Shown in pieces: positions 44,588 through 53,255 of a stretch of DNA of 64,000 nt (position 1 is its first letter; each line of letters begins with the position of its first letter). The stretch covers positions 186,001 through 250,000 of the forward strand of contig NZ_BBQM01000004.1 of the NCBI RefSeq assembly GCF_000876015.1. Direction: 5' to 3'. Position numbers and translations under genes: made by a program. Below the pieces are notes generated by a model. The model was given only the letters and a program-made list of their open reading frames with translations, searched no databases and had not been told where the DNA came from. This DNA comes from Cupriavidus basilensis (lineage in GTDB: Bacteria; Pseudomonadota; Gammaproteobacteria; Burkholderiales; Burkholderiaceae).

Positions 44588-45904
44588 ATGACTTCCGCCA
44601 ATCCTGCTTCTTCCTCCGCCACCTCCGCCGCCGTTGCCGCCTCGCCCGCGCCCGCCGCCGGCAGCCGGCCCGGGCCGGCCCTGCCGCGCGACGCCGGCGC
44701 GCGCTGGCGCGTGCTGTGCATCTTCTCGCTCGGTTTCCTGGTGTCCTATGTCTACCGCGGCGTCAACCTGGGCTTCGCGCCGCACCTGATCCGCGAGATG
44801 GGCCTGAGCGCCGCCGATCTCGGCCTGCTGACCAGTTTCTATTTCCTCGGCTTCGCCTGCGCGCAGATTCCGGCGGGCCTGCTGCTCGACCGCTTCGGCC
44901 CGCGCCGCACCGAGGCCGTGCTGCTGCTGGCGGCGGTGGCCGGCGCGCTGGTGTTCGCCAGCGCGCCCGGCATGGCGGCGCTGGCGGCCGGGCGCCTGCT
45001 GATCGGCATCGGCGTGTCGGTGTGCCTGGGCGCGGCCATCCAGGCGCTGTCGATCTGGTTCCCGCCGTCGCGCATGCCGCTGCTCAACGGCGTGGTCATG
45101 GCCATTGGCGGCCTCGGCGCGGTGGTGGTGGGCGCGCCGCTGGCGTGGCTGCTGTCGTGGACGGACTGGCGCACGCTCAGCTACGGGCTGGCCGGGCTGA
45201 CGCTGGGCATGGCGGCGCTGCTGTGGTTCGCCGCGCCCGAAGCCGGCGGCGCCGGCCAGCAGCGTCTCACCGAGCAGCTGCGCGGCACCTGGCAGGTATT
45301 GCGCAACGAGCGCTTCCTGCGCGTGGTGCCGCTGGCGCTGCTCAACCAGGGCATCTTCCTGTCGGTGCAGACCTTGTGGGTGGGCGCCTTCCTGCGCGAC
45401 GTGGCGGGCCAGTCGCCGGGGCAGAGCGCGCGGCTGGTGTCGGTGATCGGCTTCGCCATGATGGGCGGCTGCGTGTGCGCCGGCTGGGCCGCGCGCCACC
45501 TCGAGCGCGCCGGGCTGAGCCTGTATGCGTTCGCCGGCCTGGGCATGAGCGGCTTCATCGTGGTCCAGTGCCTGATCATCGCGGGCGTGCCGCTGCCGCC
45601 GGTGCTGATGTGGAGCGCCTACGGCGTGTTCGGCTCGAGCGGCATCCTGGCCTATGCCGTGCTGGCGCGCGGTTTTCCCGACGCGCTGATCGGCCGCGCC
45701 ACCACCGCGCTGACGCTGGCGGTGTTCCTGGCCACCTTCGCCTGCCAGGTCGGGGTGGGCATGGTGCTCGATCTCTGGCCGGTCGCGGACGGCCGCTATC
45801 CGGCGCGCGCGCACCTCGTGGTGTGGGGCGGGCTGGTGGCGCTGCAGGTGGCGGCGGCGGCCTGGTACGCGCTGGGCCGCGAGCGCGGCGCGCGGGCGGC
45901 CTGA
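44588..45904 (+). CDS. MFS transporter
   Basis: The 438-residue major facilitator protein has 12 predicted helices. The family motif between helices 2 and 3 is seen as AGLLLDRFGPRRTEAVLLL, and helix 1 is LCIFSLGFLVSYVYRGVNLG. The first 30 residues are a Ser/Ala/Pro-rich cytoplasmic extension. The ATG at 44588 was chosen over an upstream in-frame GTG/ATG region that overlaps the LysR gene. The substrate is unknown; the divergent LysR gene suggests it is inducible. Confidence 0.85.
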   Translation: MTSANPASSSATSAAVAASPAPAAGSRPGPALPRDAGARWRVLCIFSLGFLVSYVYRGVNLGFAPHLIREMGLSAADLGLLTSFYFLGFACAQIPAGLLLDRFGPRRTEAVLLLAAVAGALVFASAPGMAALAAGRLLIGIGVSVCLGAAIQALSIWFPPSRMPLLNGVVMAIGGLGAVVVGAPLAWLLSWTDWRTLSYGLAGLTLGMAALLWFAAPEAGGAGQQRLTEQLRGTWQVLRNERFLRVVPLALLNQGIFLSVQTLWVGAFLRDVAGQSPGQSARLVSVIGFAMMGGCVCAGWAARHLERAGLSLYAFAGLGMSGFIVVQCLIIAGVPLPPVLMWSAYGVFGSSGILAYAVLARGFPDALIGRATTALTLAVFLATFACQVGVGMVLDLWPVADGRYPARAHLVVWGGLVALQVAAAAWYALGRERGARAA

Positions 45905-45952
45905 CCGCGATCCGCGGCGAAGGCGCGCCTGCCGCCGCGCGGCCGGGGGGCG

Positions 45953-46459
45953 CTACAGCACCACCGGCCGGTCGTCCAGCTGGTTGTGTTTGGGTTTGCC
46001 GTCCTCGGCGGGGAAGTGCGTGGCGAGCAGGTGGTGGATCTGCTCCACCGCCGCCAGCACCGGCCTGACCGAAAGGTCGCGCGCCAGCCCGGCGGCCAGT
46101 TCGTTGCACAGCGCGCGCCAGGTCTCGGGGCCGACGCGGGCGTCGATGCCGCGGTCGGCCAGCAACTCGACGGCGTGGTCGGCCAGGTTGATGTAGAGCA
46201 GCACGCCGGTGTGGCCTTCGGTGTTCCAGACCTCGAGCGCGCCAAACAGGGCGCGCGCCCGCGCGCGCGGCGTGATGCCGGCGAAGGCCAGGCCGACCGG
46301 CAGGCTGGATTCGATCACCACGCGCACCTCGCCGTGGTGGCGCTGCTCGCCGGCGGCGACCGCCTGCTGCAGCTGCTGCCGGGCCTCGGCGGGGAAGTGG
46401 CGGTTGGCGGCACCGGGGCGGGTGCCGAGGTGGCGCAGCGCGCGTTTGAAGTGGGGCAT
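45953..46459 (-). CDS. TPM-domain protein (short form)
   Basis: The 168-residue soluble protein has a TPM domain: RQQLQQAVAAGEQRHHGEVR, then LEVWNTEGHTGVLLYINLAD and VELLADRGIDARVGPETW. TPM domains occur in thylakoid photosystem-repair proteins and in bacterial YgcG-like proteins; the bacterial role is undefined. It follows the longer TPM protein by 6 bp and completes a LemA-TPM-TPM operon. Confidence 0.8.
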   Translation of the reverse strand: MPHFKRALRHLGTRPGAANRHFPAEARQQLQQAVAAGEQRHHGEVRVVIESSLPVGLAFAGITPRARARALFGALEVWNTEGHTGVLLYINLADHAVELLADRGIDARVGPETWRALCNELAAGLARDLSVRPVLAAVEQIHHLLATHFPAEDGKPKHNQLDDRPVVL

Positions 46460-46465
46460 GCGTGG

Positions 46466-47350
46466 CTACCAGTTGCCGGAGGCGCCGCCTCCGTCGAATC
46501 CGCCGCCCCCGCCGCCGCCGAATCCGCCACCCCCTCCGCCGCCACCGCCGCCGAAGCCGCCTCCGCCGCCGCGTCCCCAGCCGCCGCCGAGCCCGCCGAG
46601 CGTGCCGCCCAGGCCGCCGGCGGCCGCGTCCCAGCCGCGCCGGCCGGTCACGATCTGCGGGCCGCGCGGGCGGCGCGCGGCGGAGATGAAGAAGAACAGG
46701 ATGATGGCGAGCGGGAACAGCACCGGCAGCCAGTCGGCCAGCGAATCGCGCTGGGCCGGCTTGCCGCCGGCCTGCGGGCCGGGCAGGCCTTCCTTGTCGA
46801 TGGTGGCCTGGATGGCCGAGACGCCGGCCGCGAGGCCGCCGTAGAAGTCGTTCTGGCGGAAGTGCGGCGCCATCACGTCCTGCAGGATGCGCTTGGACAT
46901 CGCGTCGGTGAGCGAGCCCTGCACGCCGCGGCCCACCTCGAGCCGCATCTTGCGCAGCCCGGGCGGGTTGTCCTTGGCGATCAGCAGGATCACGCCGTCG
47001 TCGATGCCCTTGCGCCCGGCGCGCCAGGCGTCGGCCACGCGGATGCTGTAGGCGTCGATCGGCTCGGGCTCGGTGGTGGACACCATCAGCACGAAGATCT
47101 GGCTGCCGCGCTGCTGCTCGTATTCGGCCAGCACGTTTTCCAGCGCGCCGCGCTGGCTGGCGCTGAGCGTGCCGGTGAGGTCGGTCACGCGCTGGGTCAG
47201 CGGCGGCACCGGCACGAAGCCGTCGGCGCCGGCCGCCGCCGCGGCCGGCCACGCCAGCAGCGCGCCGAGCATCAGCGCCAGCGCCAGCAGCGCGCCGCGC
47301 CAGCCGCGCGCGGCCGGCAGGGGGAGGGGTCGGGCCAGGTCTTGCCGCAT
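46466..47350 (-). CDS. YgcG-like TPM-domain membrane protein with Gly-rich tail
   Basis: This 294-residue protein has a signal peptide, a TPM domain (LTQRVTDLTGTLSASQRGAL, VATD-like ADAWRAGRKGIDDGVILLIA), one membrane segment (LPVLFPLAIILFFFISAARR) and a C-terminal tail of about 75 residues made almost only of Gly with Phe/Trp, ending ASGNW. This is the usual layout of YgcG partners of LemA. Its ATG is immediately preceded by a tandem 14-bp repeat whose units each contain AAGAGG in Shine-Dalgarno sense. It probably sits in the inner membrane with the TPM domain outside. Confidence 0.85.
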   Translation of the reverse strand: MRQDLARPLPLPAARGWRGALLALALMLGALLAWPAAAAAGADGFVPVPPLTQRVTDLTGTLSASQRGALENVLAEYEQQRGSQIFVLMVSTTEPEPIDAYSIRVADAWRAGRKGIDDGVILLIAKDNPPGLRKMRLEVGRGVQGSLTDAMSKRILQDVMAPHFRQNDFYGGLAAGVSAIQATIDKEGLPGPQAGGKPAQRDSLADWLPVLFPLAIILFFFISAARRPRGPQIVTGRRGWDAAAGGLGGTLGGLGGGWGRGGGGGFGGGGGGGGGGFGGGGGGGFDGGGASGNW

Positions 47351-47406
47351 GGGTTCAGCCTCTTGGGTTCAGCCTCTTGGGTTCAGCCTCTTGGGTCTAG
47401 CCTGCT
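47351..47406. repeat. 14-bp tandem repeat at the ribosome-binding site of the YgcG-like gene
   Basis: GGGTTCAGCCTCTT occurs three times without change (47351-47392), followed by a fourth degenerate copy to 47406. On the coding strand of the downstream gene each unit reads AAGAGGCTGAACCC, so the last unit supplies the ribosome site AGAGG eight bases before the ATG. Copy number could vary by slippage. Confidence 0.8.
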
Positions 47407-47422
47407 GCGTGCGCGGCGCGGA

Positions 47423-48055
47423 TCAGAACTTCACCGCCGGCGGCGCCGAGATGGCCTTTTCGTTCTCCACCGAGAAGGACGGCTTGACCGGGTACTTGAA
47501 CACCATCGCGGTCAGGTTGGTGGGGAAGCTGCGCGCCAGGACGTTGTAGTCGCGCACCGCGGCGATATAGCGCTGGCGCGCCACCGTGATGCGGTTCTCG
47601 GTGCCTTCGAGCTGCGACTGCAAATCGCGGAAAGAGGCGTCGGCCTTGAGCTGCGGATAGTTTTCCGACACGGCCAGCAGGCGCGACAGCGCGCCGCTCA
47701 GCTCGCCCTGGGCCTGCTGGAAGCGCTTGAAGGCCTCGGGGTCGTTGAGGGTCTCGGGCGAGACCTGGATGCTGGTGGCCGCGGCGCGGGCCTTGGTCAC
47801 GGCTTCGAGGGTCTCGCGCTCGTGCGTGGCGTAGCCCTTGACGGTGTTGACCAGGTTGGGGATCAGGTCGGCGCGGCGCTGGTACTGGTTGATGACTTCG
47901 CCCCAGGCTGCCTTGACGGCCTCGTCCTTGGCCTGGAAGTCGTTGTATCCGCAGGCGGACAGCAGGCTGGCGCACAGGGCCAGCAGCAGCCAGCGCAGGA
48001 CGGACCGCGCGGAGGCCGGGACAGAGGACAGGGCAGGGGACAGGGATGCGCGCAT
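47423..48055 (-). CDS. lemA: LemA family lipoprotein
   Basis: The 210-residue protein has a hydrophobic N-terminus ending in a lipobox (LLSACG), then the LemA coiled-coil domain: [35 protein letters not shown] and [20 protein letters not shown]. It ends with [21 protein letters not shown] chose the ATG at 48055 with GGAG six bases upstream; the frame continues to 48139. It is the first gene of the LemA/YgcG/TPM operon. The cellular role is unknown. Confidence 0.88.
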   Translation of the reverse strand: MRASLSPALSSVPASARSVLRWLLLALCASLLSACGYNDFQAKDEAVKAAWGEVINQYQRRADLIPNLVNTVKGYATHERETLEAVTKARAAATSIQVSPETLNDPEAFKRFQQAQGELSGALSRLLAVSENYPQLKADASFRDLQSQLEGTENRITVARQRYIAAVRDYNVLARSFPTNLTAMVFKYPVKPSFSVENEKAISAPPAVKF

Positions 48056-48509
48056 CGAACACTCCGGAAATCGGGGAAGCACCAGTGTAGCGCAGGGGGC
48101 GCCGCCGGCAAGCGCCGGCGTGCCGGTTGACGCCGGCATGCCGGTGCCGGTAGATTGTCGGCTTCGGCCCGGCGGCCGCGGTCCCGCACCGGCACCGCCG
48201 CGGCCTTGCCCGGATTCTCGATCCCCGGTTTTCCCGATCCCCGCTTCGCCATGCGCGCCTTTCCGCCGATTTCCGCACCCGCCCGAGCTGCCTCGCAGCC
48301 GCGGATGCCCGCGCGCGCCAAAGCCAAAAAACAGCCGCTCGTCTGACCGGGGCGCGCTGTTCCGTCAGATGAGCGACGGAACGGCACCTGCGACCAGGGG
48401 CGAGGCCGGCTTTGCCGCTTCCATCCTCCCGCTGTCCACGGCAGACCCAGCCGCCAATCCAGCGCCCTTCTGTACGGTTTTTTCCTGACCGGTCGTACAG
48501 GAGTGTTTC
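48056..48509. other. Divergent intergenic region, lemA operon / DapA-like gene
   Basis: The 454-bp gap separates the leftward lemA operon and the rightward DapA-family gene. A dense run of GCCGGC-type inverted repeats lies at 48100-48160 and could fold. The right end holds the CTGTACG / CGTACAG inverted repeat. The frames here are without ribosome sites or motifs. I see no firm promoter. Confidence 0.5.
48470..48500 (+). promoter_or_regulatory. Inverted repeat reaching into the DapA-like ribosome site
   Basis: CTGTACG (48470-48476) and CGTACAG (48494-48500) are exact inverted copies 17 bases apart. The right arm runs into the Shine-Dalgarno AGGAG (48499-48503) of the gene starting at 48510. 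It may be an operator, or an mRNA hairpin that limits ribosome access. Confidence 0.45.
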
Positions 48510-49442
48510 ATGCAGCAAGCAGAACAAGCAGAGCAATCACAACAACCGGCACGGCCGCCGCGGCAGGCCTTCGCCGGCATCTGGCTGCCGCTGGTGACGC
48601 CGTTCGCCCACGGCGAGGTCGACCACGCCGCGCTGGCGCGGCTGGCGCGCCGCTACGCCGCGAGCGGCATCGCCGGCTTCGTGGCGTGCGGCAGCACCGG
48701 CGAGGCGGCCGCGCTCGACGAGGACGAGCAACTGGCCGTGCTCGACACCGTGCTCGAGGCCGCCGGCGGGCTGCCGGTGATGATGGGCGTGGCGGGCAGC
48801 AACGCGCGCCAGGCGCAGGCGCGCGTGCGGCGCCTGGCCGCGCGGCCGCTGGCGGGCGTGCTGGCGTCGGCGCCGGCCTACGTGCGGCCGTCGCAGGCCG
48901 GGCTGATCGATTATTTCCGCATGCTGGCCGACGGCGCCGCCGCGCCGCTGGTGCTGTACGACATTCCGTACCGCACCGGCGTGAAGCTGGAGACCGACAC
49001 CATCCTGGCGCTGGCCGCGCACCCGAACATCCATGCCGTCAAGGATTGCGGCGGCGACTATCACGGCACCCAGGCGGTGATCGCCGACGGCCGCCTGGCG
49101 CTGCTGGCCGGCGAGGACCACCAGTTGCTGGGCACGCTGTGCCTGGGCGGCAGCGGGGCGATCGTCGCCTCGGCCCATCTGCGCTCGGAGTCGTTCGTGG
49201 CGCTGGCGCGCGCGGTGGCGGACCAGCGGCTGGAGCAGGCGCGGCGCCTGTTCCACGCGCTGATGCCGATGATCCGGCTGCTGTTCGCGCAGCCCAACCC
49301 CGGTCCGCTCAAGGCCATGCTGGCGCGCGAGGGCTGGCTGCGCAACGAGCTGCGCGCGCCGATGACACCGGCCGGCGAGGCGCTGGCGTCGGCGCTGGCA
49401 CGCGCTGGCGCCAGCCTCGGCGAGGCGGCCCCGCGCGGCTAG
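48510..49442 (+). CDS. DapA-family (dihydrodipicolinate synthase-like) lyase
   Basis: The 310-residue class I aldolase has the TIM-barrel signatures of the family: GIAGFVACGSTGEAAALDED near the start, the catalytic Tyr in LVLYDIPYRTGVKL, and the Schiff-base Lys in NIHAVKDCGGDYHG. A Gln-rich leader of about 17 residues precedes the domain. It might be DapA of lysine synthesis or a paralogue acting on another keto acid; its isolation from lysine genes and the leader make a paralogue possible. Confidence 0.8.
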   Translation: MQQAEQAEQSQQPARPPRQAFAGIWLPLVTPFAHGEVDHAALARLARRYAASGIAGFVACGSTGEAAALDEDEQLAVLDTVLEAAGGLPVMMGVAGSNARQAQARVRRLAARPLAGVLASAPAYVRPSQAGLIDYFRMLADGAAAPLVLYDIPYRTGVKLETDTILALAAHPNIHAVKDCGGDYHGTQAVIADGRLALLAGEDHQLLGTLCLGGSGAIVASAHLRSESFVALARAVADQRLEQARRLFHALMPMIRLLFAQPNPGPLKAMLAREGWLRNELRAPMTPAGEALASALARAGASLGEAAPRG

Positions 49443-49478
49443 CCACGCGGTGGTGCAGGCCGCGCAGGCGGCGCGGCG

Positions 49479-50771
49479 TCAGCCGGCGGCGAACGCCTTG
49501 CGCGCCGCCTCGATGGTGGTGGCGAGGATGGCGTCGTCGTGCTGCGCCGAGACGAAGCCGGCCTCGAACGCGGACGGCGCCAGGTAGACGCCGGCGTCCA
49601 GCATGGCGTGGAAGAAGCGGTTGAAGCGCGCGGTGTCGCACCGGGTGACTTCGGCGAAGCTGCCCGGCACGCCCTCGCGGAAGTACAGGCCGAACATGCC
49701 GCCGATGGCGTCGGCGGCGAACGGCACGCCGGCTTCGCGCGCGGCCGCGGCGAGGCCGTCGGCGAGCCTGCGGGTCTGCGCGGCGAGGCGGTCGTGGAAG
49801 CCGGGCGCCTGGATCAGCTTGAGCGTGGTCAGCCCGGCCGCCACCGCGAGCGGGTTGCCCGACAGCGTGCCGGCCTGGTAGACGCCGCCCAGCGGTGCCA
49901 GGCAGGCCATGATGTCGCGCCGGCCGCCGAAGGCCGCGGCCGGCATGCCGCCGCCGATCACCTTGCCCAGGCAGGTCATGTCCGGGGTGATGCCGTAGTG
50001 CGCCTGCGCGCCGCCCAGCGCCACGCGGAAGCCCGTCATCACCTCGTCGAAGATCAGCACGGCGCCGTGCCTGGTGCACAGCGCGCGCATGGCCTGCAGG
50101 AAGGCGTCGCTGGCGCGCACCAGGTTCATGTTGCCGGCCACCGGCTCGACGATCACCGCGGCGATCTCGCCCTCGTGCTTGATGAAGGCCTGTTCGAGCT
50201 GCTCGACGTTGTTGTACTCCAGCACCATCGTGTGCTTGGTCACGTCGGCCGGCACGCCGGCCGAGGACGGCGCGTTCTGCGTGGTGTCGGCGAACGTCAG
50301 CAGGCCCGAGCCGGCCTTGACCAGCAGGCTGTCGGCATGGCCGTGGTAGCAGCCCTCGAACTTGACGATCAGGTCGCGCTTGGTGAAGCCGCGCGCCAGG
50401 CGCAGCGCGCTCATGGTGGCCTCGGTGCCGGACGACACCAGCCGCACCTGCTCGATCGACGGCACCAGCTTGCAGATTTCCTCGGCCATCTCGATCTCGG
50501 CCTCGGTCGGCGCGCCGAACGAGAAGCTCAGGCCGGCGGTCTCGCGCACCGCGCGCACCACCTCGGGATGGGCGTGGCCGACGATCATCGGGCCCCACGA
50601 GCCGATGTAGTCGATGTAGCGCTGGCCGTCGGCATCCCACATGTAGGCGCCTTCGGCGCGCGTGATGAAGCGGGGCGTGCCGCCCACCGAGCGGAAGGCG
50701 CGCACGGGCGAATTGACGCCGCCCGGGATGGTTTGCTGGGCGCGGTCGAAAAGCTGCTGGTTACGAGACAT
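49479..50771 (-). CDS. hemL: Glutamate-1-semialdehyde 2,1-aminomutase
   Basis: The 430-residue PLP enzyme converts glutamate-1-semialdehyde to 5-aminolevulinate in the C5 pathway of heme synthesis. Diagnostic stretches are [41 protein letters not shown], the PLP Asp in FDEVMTGFR and the Schiff-base Lys in [11 protein letters not shown]. Length is that of the family. I chose ATG 50771 over a TTG 18 bases upstream. It diverges from rubredoxin with 214 bp between them. Confidence 0.96.
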   Translation of the reverse strand: MSRNQQLFDRAQQTIPGGVNSPVRAFRSVGGTPRFITRAEGAYMWDADGQRYIDYIGSWGPMIVGHAHPEVVRAVRETAGLSFSFGAPTEAEIEMAEEICKLVPSIEQVRLVSSGTEATMSALRLARGFTKRDLIVKFEGCYHGHADSLLVKAGSGLLTFADTTQNAPSSAGVPADVTKHTMVLEYNNVEQLEQAFIKHEGEIAAVIVEPVAGNMNLVRASDAFLQAMRALCTRHGAVLIFDEVMTGFRVALGGAQAHYGITPDMTCLGKVIGGGMPAAAFGGRRDIMACLAPLGGVYQAGTLSGNPLAVAAGLTTLKLIQAPGFHDRLAAQTRRLADGLAAAAREAGVPFAADAIGGMFGLYFREGVPGSFAEVTRCDTARFNRFFHAMLDAGVYLAPSAFEAGFVSAQHDDAILATTIEAARKAFAAG

Positions 50772-50985
50772 GGCTTTGCGTGAGATCAAAAGCAGGAGGA
50801 ACGCGTTCTATCGGGCGGCAAGTCTGGCGGAAATGCCGGCAAAAAATCCCCAATGAAGGGCATTTGCGCGGTAACGTGCGCGAACACGGCGTGTTTGGCC
50901 CGGATCGTGCTTGCCCGGCTGGCGCCGGCGCCGCCGATTCGGTACCATCTGGCCCTGAATTTTAATGGAGAGTGACTGAACCGTT

Positions 50986-51156
50986 ATGGAATACAAGACC
51001 TGGATGTGCCTGATCTGCGGGTGGATTTACGATGAAGCCGCCGGCGCGCCCGAAGACGGCATTGCCCCCGGCACCAAGTGGGAAGACGTGCCCATCAACT
51101 GGACGTGCCCGGAATGCGGCGCGCGCAAGGAAGATTTCGAGATGGTGGCTCTGTAA
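50986..51156 (+). CDS. rubA: Rubredoxin
   Basis: The 56-residue rubredoxin carries one iron bound by four Cys, in MCLICGWIYDEAAG and WTCPECGARKEDFE. The core motif APGTKWEDVPINW is complete. It is a soluble electron carrier. The start follows an unusually distant GGAGAG (about 14 bases). That GGAGAG is itself inside a four-codon ORF (50966-50980) that ends six bases before the rubredoxin ATG. It lies between hemL (divergent) and pilG, a common arrangement in Ralstonia-like genomes as I recall it. Confidence 0.93.
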   Translation: MEYKTWMCLICGWIYDEAAGAPEDGIAPGTKWEDVPINWTCPECGARKEDFEMVAL

Positions 51157-51568
51157 GCCGCCGTCGCGCGGCTCCGTGCCGCCGCGCGCGCCGGGGTGTC
51201 GCATCCGCCGGCGGCGGGGCATCCCGGGCAGGGCAGCATGACGTGCCCGTGACAAGCCGGCCCGCGCCGCCGCGTCGCGTCGATGCGACAGATCGCCGGG
51301 GAATGTTCCGGATTCCGGATTGACGGCCCCACGGCGAGTTGTCACACTCTGTTTCAAATTTGAAAATCCCCCCTTTGGGGGCGGACTTGGGCAGGCGCGG
51401 GTACCACGCGCCGCCGTTTGCCGGGCGCGGGCCACCGCGGCGGTGTGTTTTTCGGGAATCAGGACGTTTTGTTTCGGGGTCCGCCGGCGCAGCCACGCTG
51501 CGCCGCGCGGAAGTTCTCAGGTGAATGCCGGCGGGTCCCGCGAGGGGCGCGCTGGTTGCGGGAACGGG
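51157..51568. other. Intergenic region upstream of the pil chemosensory operon
   Basis: The 412-bp gap follows rubredoxin. A possible promoter and palindrome lie at 51339-51367, and CCCCC-CTTT-GGGGG at 51369-51382 forms a small hairpin just after. The remainder is GC-rich. The open frame that runs into pilG is probably not translated before 51569. Confidence 0.55.
51339..51367 (+). promoter_or_regulatory. Possible promoter of pilG operon overlapping a palindrome
   Basis: TTGTCA (51339-51344) and GAAAAT (51362-51367) are 17 bases apart. A perfect 14-bp palindrome, TTTCAAATTTGAAA (51352-51365), overlaps the proposed -10, in a position suited to a repressor. The proposed start of transcription is about 200 bp before pilG. 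Confidence 0.4.
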
Positions 51569-52087
51569 ATGCGGGTCGCTCAACCACTAGAAAGTATTCG
51601 GGTCAACGCCGAACGGGTCAGTGCCGGAGCCATCGGAGCCACCGGCGTGGCCGAAGCCGGCGCGGCCGCCGGCGGCACGGTCGCGCCCGCGCGCCGCAAG
51701 GTGCTCGTCATCGACGACTCCAGCACCATCCGCCGCACCGCCGAGATCTTCCTGTCGCAGGCCGGCTGCGAGGTGCTGCTGGCCGAGGACGGCTTCGAGG
51801 CGCTCGCCAAGGTCGGCGACATGCACCCGGACCTGATCTTCTGCGACATCCTGATGCCGCGCCTGGACGGCTACCAGACCTGCGCCCTGATCAAGAAAAG
51901 CCCGCGCTTCCATGCCATTCCGGTGATCATGCTGTCGTCCCGCGACGGCGTGTTCGACCGCTCGCGCGGCCGCCTCGTCGGCGCGCGCGACCATCTCGCC
52001 AAGCCGTTCACCCGCGAGTCGCTGCTGCAGGCCGTCGATGCCTGCGTGCCATGTGCCGCCGCCGTGGTCAGCGCCGAACCGGCCTGA
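51569..52087 (+). CDS. pilG: Twitching motility response regulator PilG
   Basis: The 172-residue product is a single-domain CheY-like receiver of the Pil-Chp system, which controls type IV pilus extension. The acidic pair is in VLVIDDSSTIRRTAEIFL, the phospho-Asp in IFCDILMPRLDGYQTC, the Ser in VIMLSSRDG and the Lys in DHLAKPFT. The receiver starts at about residue 46. The preceding Ala/Val-rich extension is longer than in Pseudomonas PilG, and the true start is uncertain because no ATG lies closer. It is first of pilG-H-I-J-L. Confidence 0.88.
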   Translation: MRVAQPLESIRVNAERVSAGAIGATGVAEAGAAAGGTVAPARRKVLVIDDSSTIRRTAEIFLSQAGCEVLLAEDGFEALAKVGDMHPDLIFCDILMPRLDGYQTCALIKKSPRFHAIPVIMLSSRDGVFDRSRGRLVGARDHLAKPFTRESLLQAVDACVPCAAAVVSAEPA

Positions 52088-52107
52088 GCGCATATCTAGG
52101 AATACTC

Positions 52108-52476
52108 ATGACCATCAGCAAGATCCTCATCGTCGACGACTCCCCGACCGAAGCCCTGTTCATGTCCGACCTGCTCGGCAAGCAGGGCTTCAAGGTGTCG
52201 GTGGCCGGCAACAGCGACCAGGCCTTCGCCCGGCTCGAAAGCGAGCGCTTCGACCTGATCCTCATGGACGTGGTGATGCCGGGCCAGAACGGCTACCAGG
52301 CCACCCGCGCCATCAAGCGCGACGACCGCTTCAAGGACATCCCGGTCATCATGTGCACCAGCAAGGGCCTGGACACCGACCGCATCTGGGGCATGCGCCA
52401 GGGCGCGGCCGACTACATCGTCAAGCCGGTCGACGGCGCGGAGCTGCTCGGCAAGATCGCGGCGCTGGCCCACTGA
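52108..52476 (+). CDS. pilH: Twitching motility response regulator PilH
   Basis: The 122-residue CheY-like receiver has all phosphorylation residues: KILIVDDSPTEALFMSDLLG, LILMDVVMPGQNGYQATRAI, PVIMCTSKG and DYIVKPVD. In the Pseudomonas system PilH is associated with pilus retraction and dampening of the PilG output. It is 20 bp after pilG. Confidence 0.93.
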   Translation: MTISKILIVDDSPTEALFMSDLLGKQGFKVSVAGNSDQAFARLESERFDLILMDVVMPGQNGYQATRAIKRDDRFKDIPVIMCTSKGLDTDRIWGMRQGAADYIVKPVDGAELLGKIAALAH

Positions 52477-52534
52477 GCCGGATCGCCGCCCGCCTGCCCA
52501 CCCGCCTACTCCCTTGCCACGACGGAATCCGCCC

Positions 52535-53107
52535 ATGAACGCGCCGCGCCAGGATCTCCGGGCCAGACAGACCCGGCTGCAGGACTACCAGGCCATGCTG
52601 GCCCGCCGCCTGCGCGAGGCGCGCAGCCTGCCGGCGATGGACAGCTTTCTCGGCCTGCAGGTCGGCCAGCGCCACTGGCTGCTGCCGCTCAAGGAGACCG
52701 GGGAAGTGCTGGAGATGCGCCAGCCTAGCCGCGTGCCGCTCACGCAGGGCTGGTACACGGGGCTGGTGAACGCGCGCGGCAGCCTGCTCGGCGTGATCGA
52801 TTTCGGCCTGTTCTGCGGCGAGGGTGCCACCCCGCTGCAGCCGGGCAGCAAGATCGTGGTGCTGTCGCGCCAGGTCGAGCGCGCCTGCGGCATCCTGGCC
52901 ACGCGCGTGATCGGCCTGCGCCATGCCGGCGAGCTGAGCCTGCCGGCGGAGCCGCCGTCCATGCCGCCGCCGGGCCAGCCCCAGGACGCGCCGGAATGGG
53001 AGGGCGCGCGCTTCGCCGACCGCGACGGGCGCGACTGGCAGGTGCTGGACGTGAACCGCCTGCTGGCGTCGCCGGCCTTCCTGCAGGTCGGCCGGCAGGC
53101 TGCCTGA
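52535..53107 (+). CDS. pilI: CheW-like adaptor PilI
   Basis: The 190-residue CheW-domain protein links the receptor PilJ to the histidine kinase PilL. Seen are FLGLQVGQRHWLLPLKETGE near the start of the domain, TGLVNARGSLLGVIDFGLFC in its centre and WQVLDVNRLLASPAFLQV near the end. I chose ATG 52535; an earlier start at 52514 would add seven residues. It is 58 bp after pilH. Confidence 0.9.
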   Translation: MNAPRQDLRARQTRLQDYQAMLARRLREARSLPAMDSFLGLQVGQRHWLLPLKETGEVLEMRQPSRVPLTQGWYTGLVNARGSLLGVIDFGLFCGEGATPLQPGSKIVVLSRQVERACGILATRVIGLRHAGELSLPAEPPSMPPPGQPQDAPEWEGARFADRDGRDWQVLDVNRLLASPAFLQVGRQAA

Positions 53108-53255
53108 GGGGCGCCGGCGGCACGGAGGCGCATCGCGGGCGGCACGGAGAAGCGGCACGAAGAAGCGGCAGGCGGTGGGGAGGAGTCGGGCCCGCGCTGG
53201 CCGCGGACGCGCCGCAGAGAAACCAAGAATCGAAGAATAACGAACAGAGGGTGCT

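Noticed and set aside
47351..47406. Short direct repeats considered as a CRISPR array
   Set aside because: Units are only 14 bp and directly adjacent without spacers, and there are no cas genes in the window.
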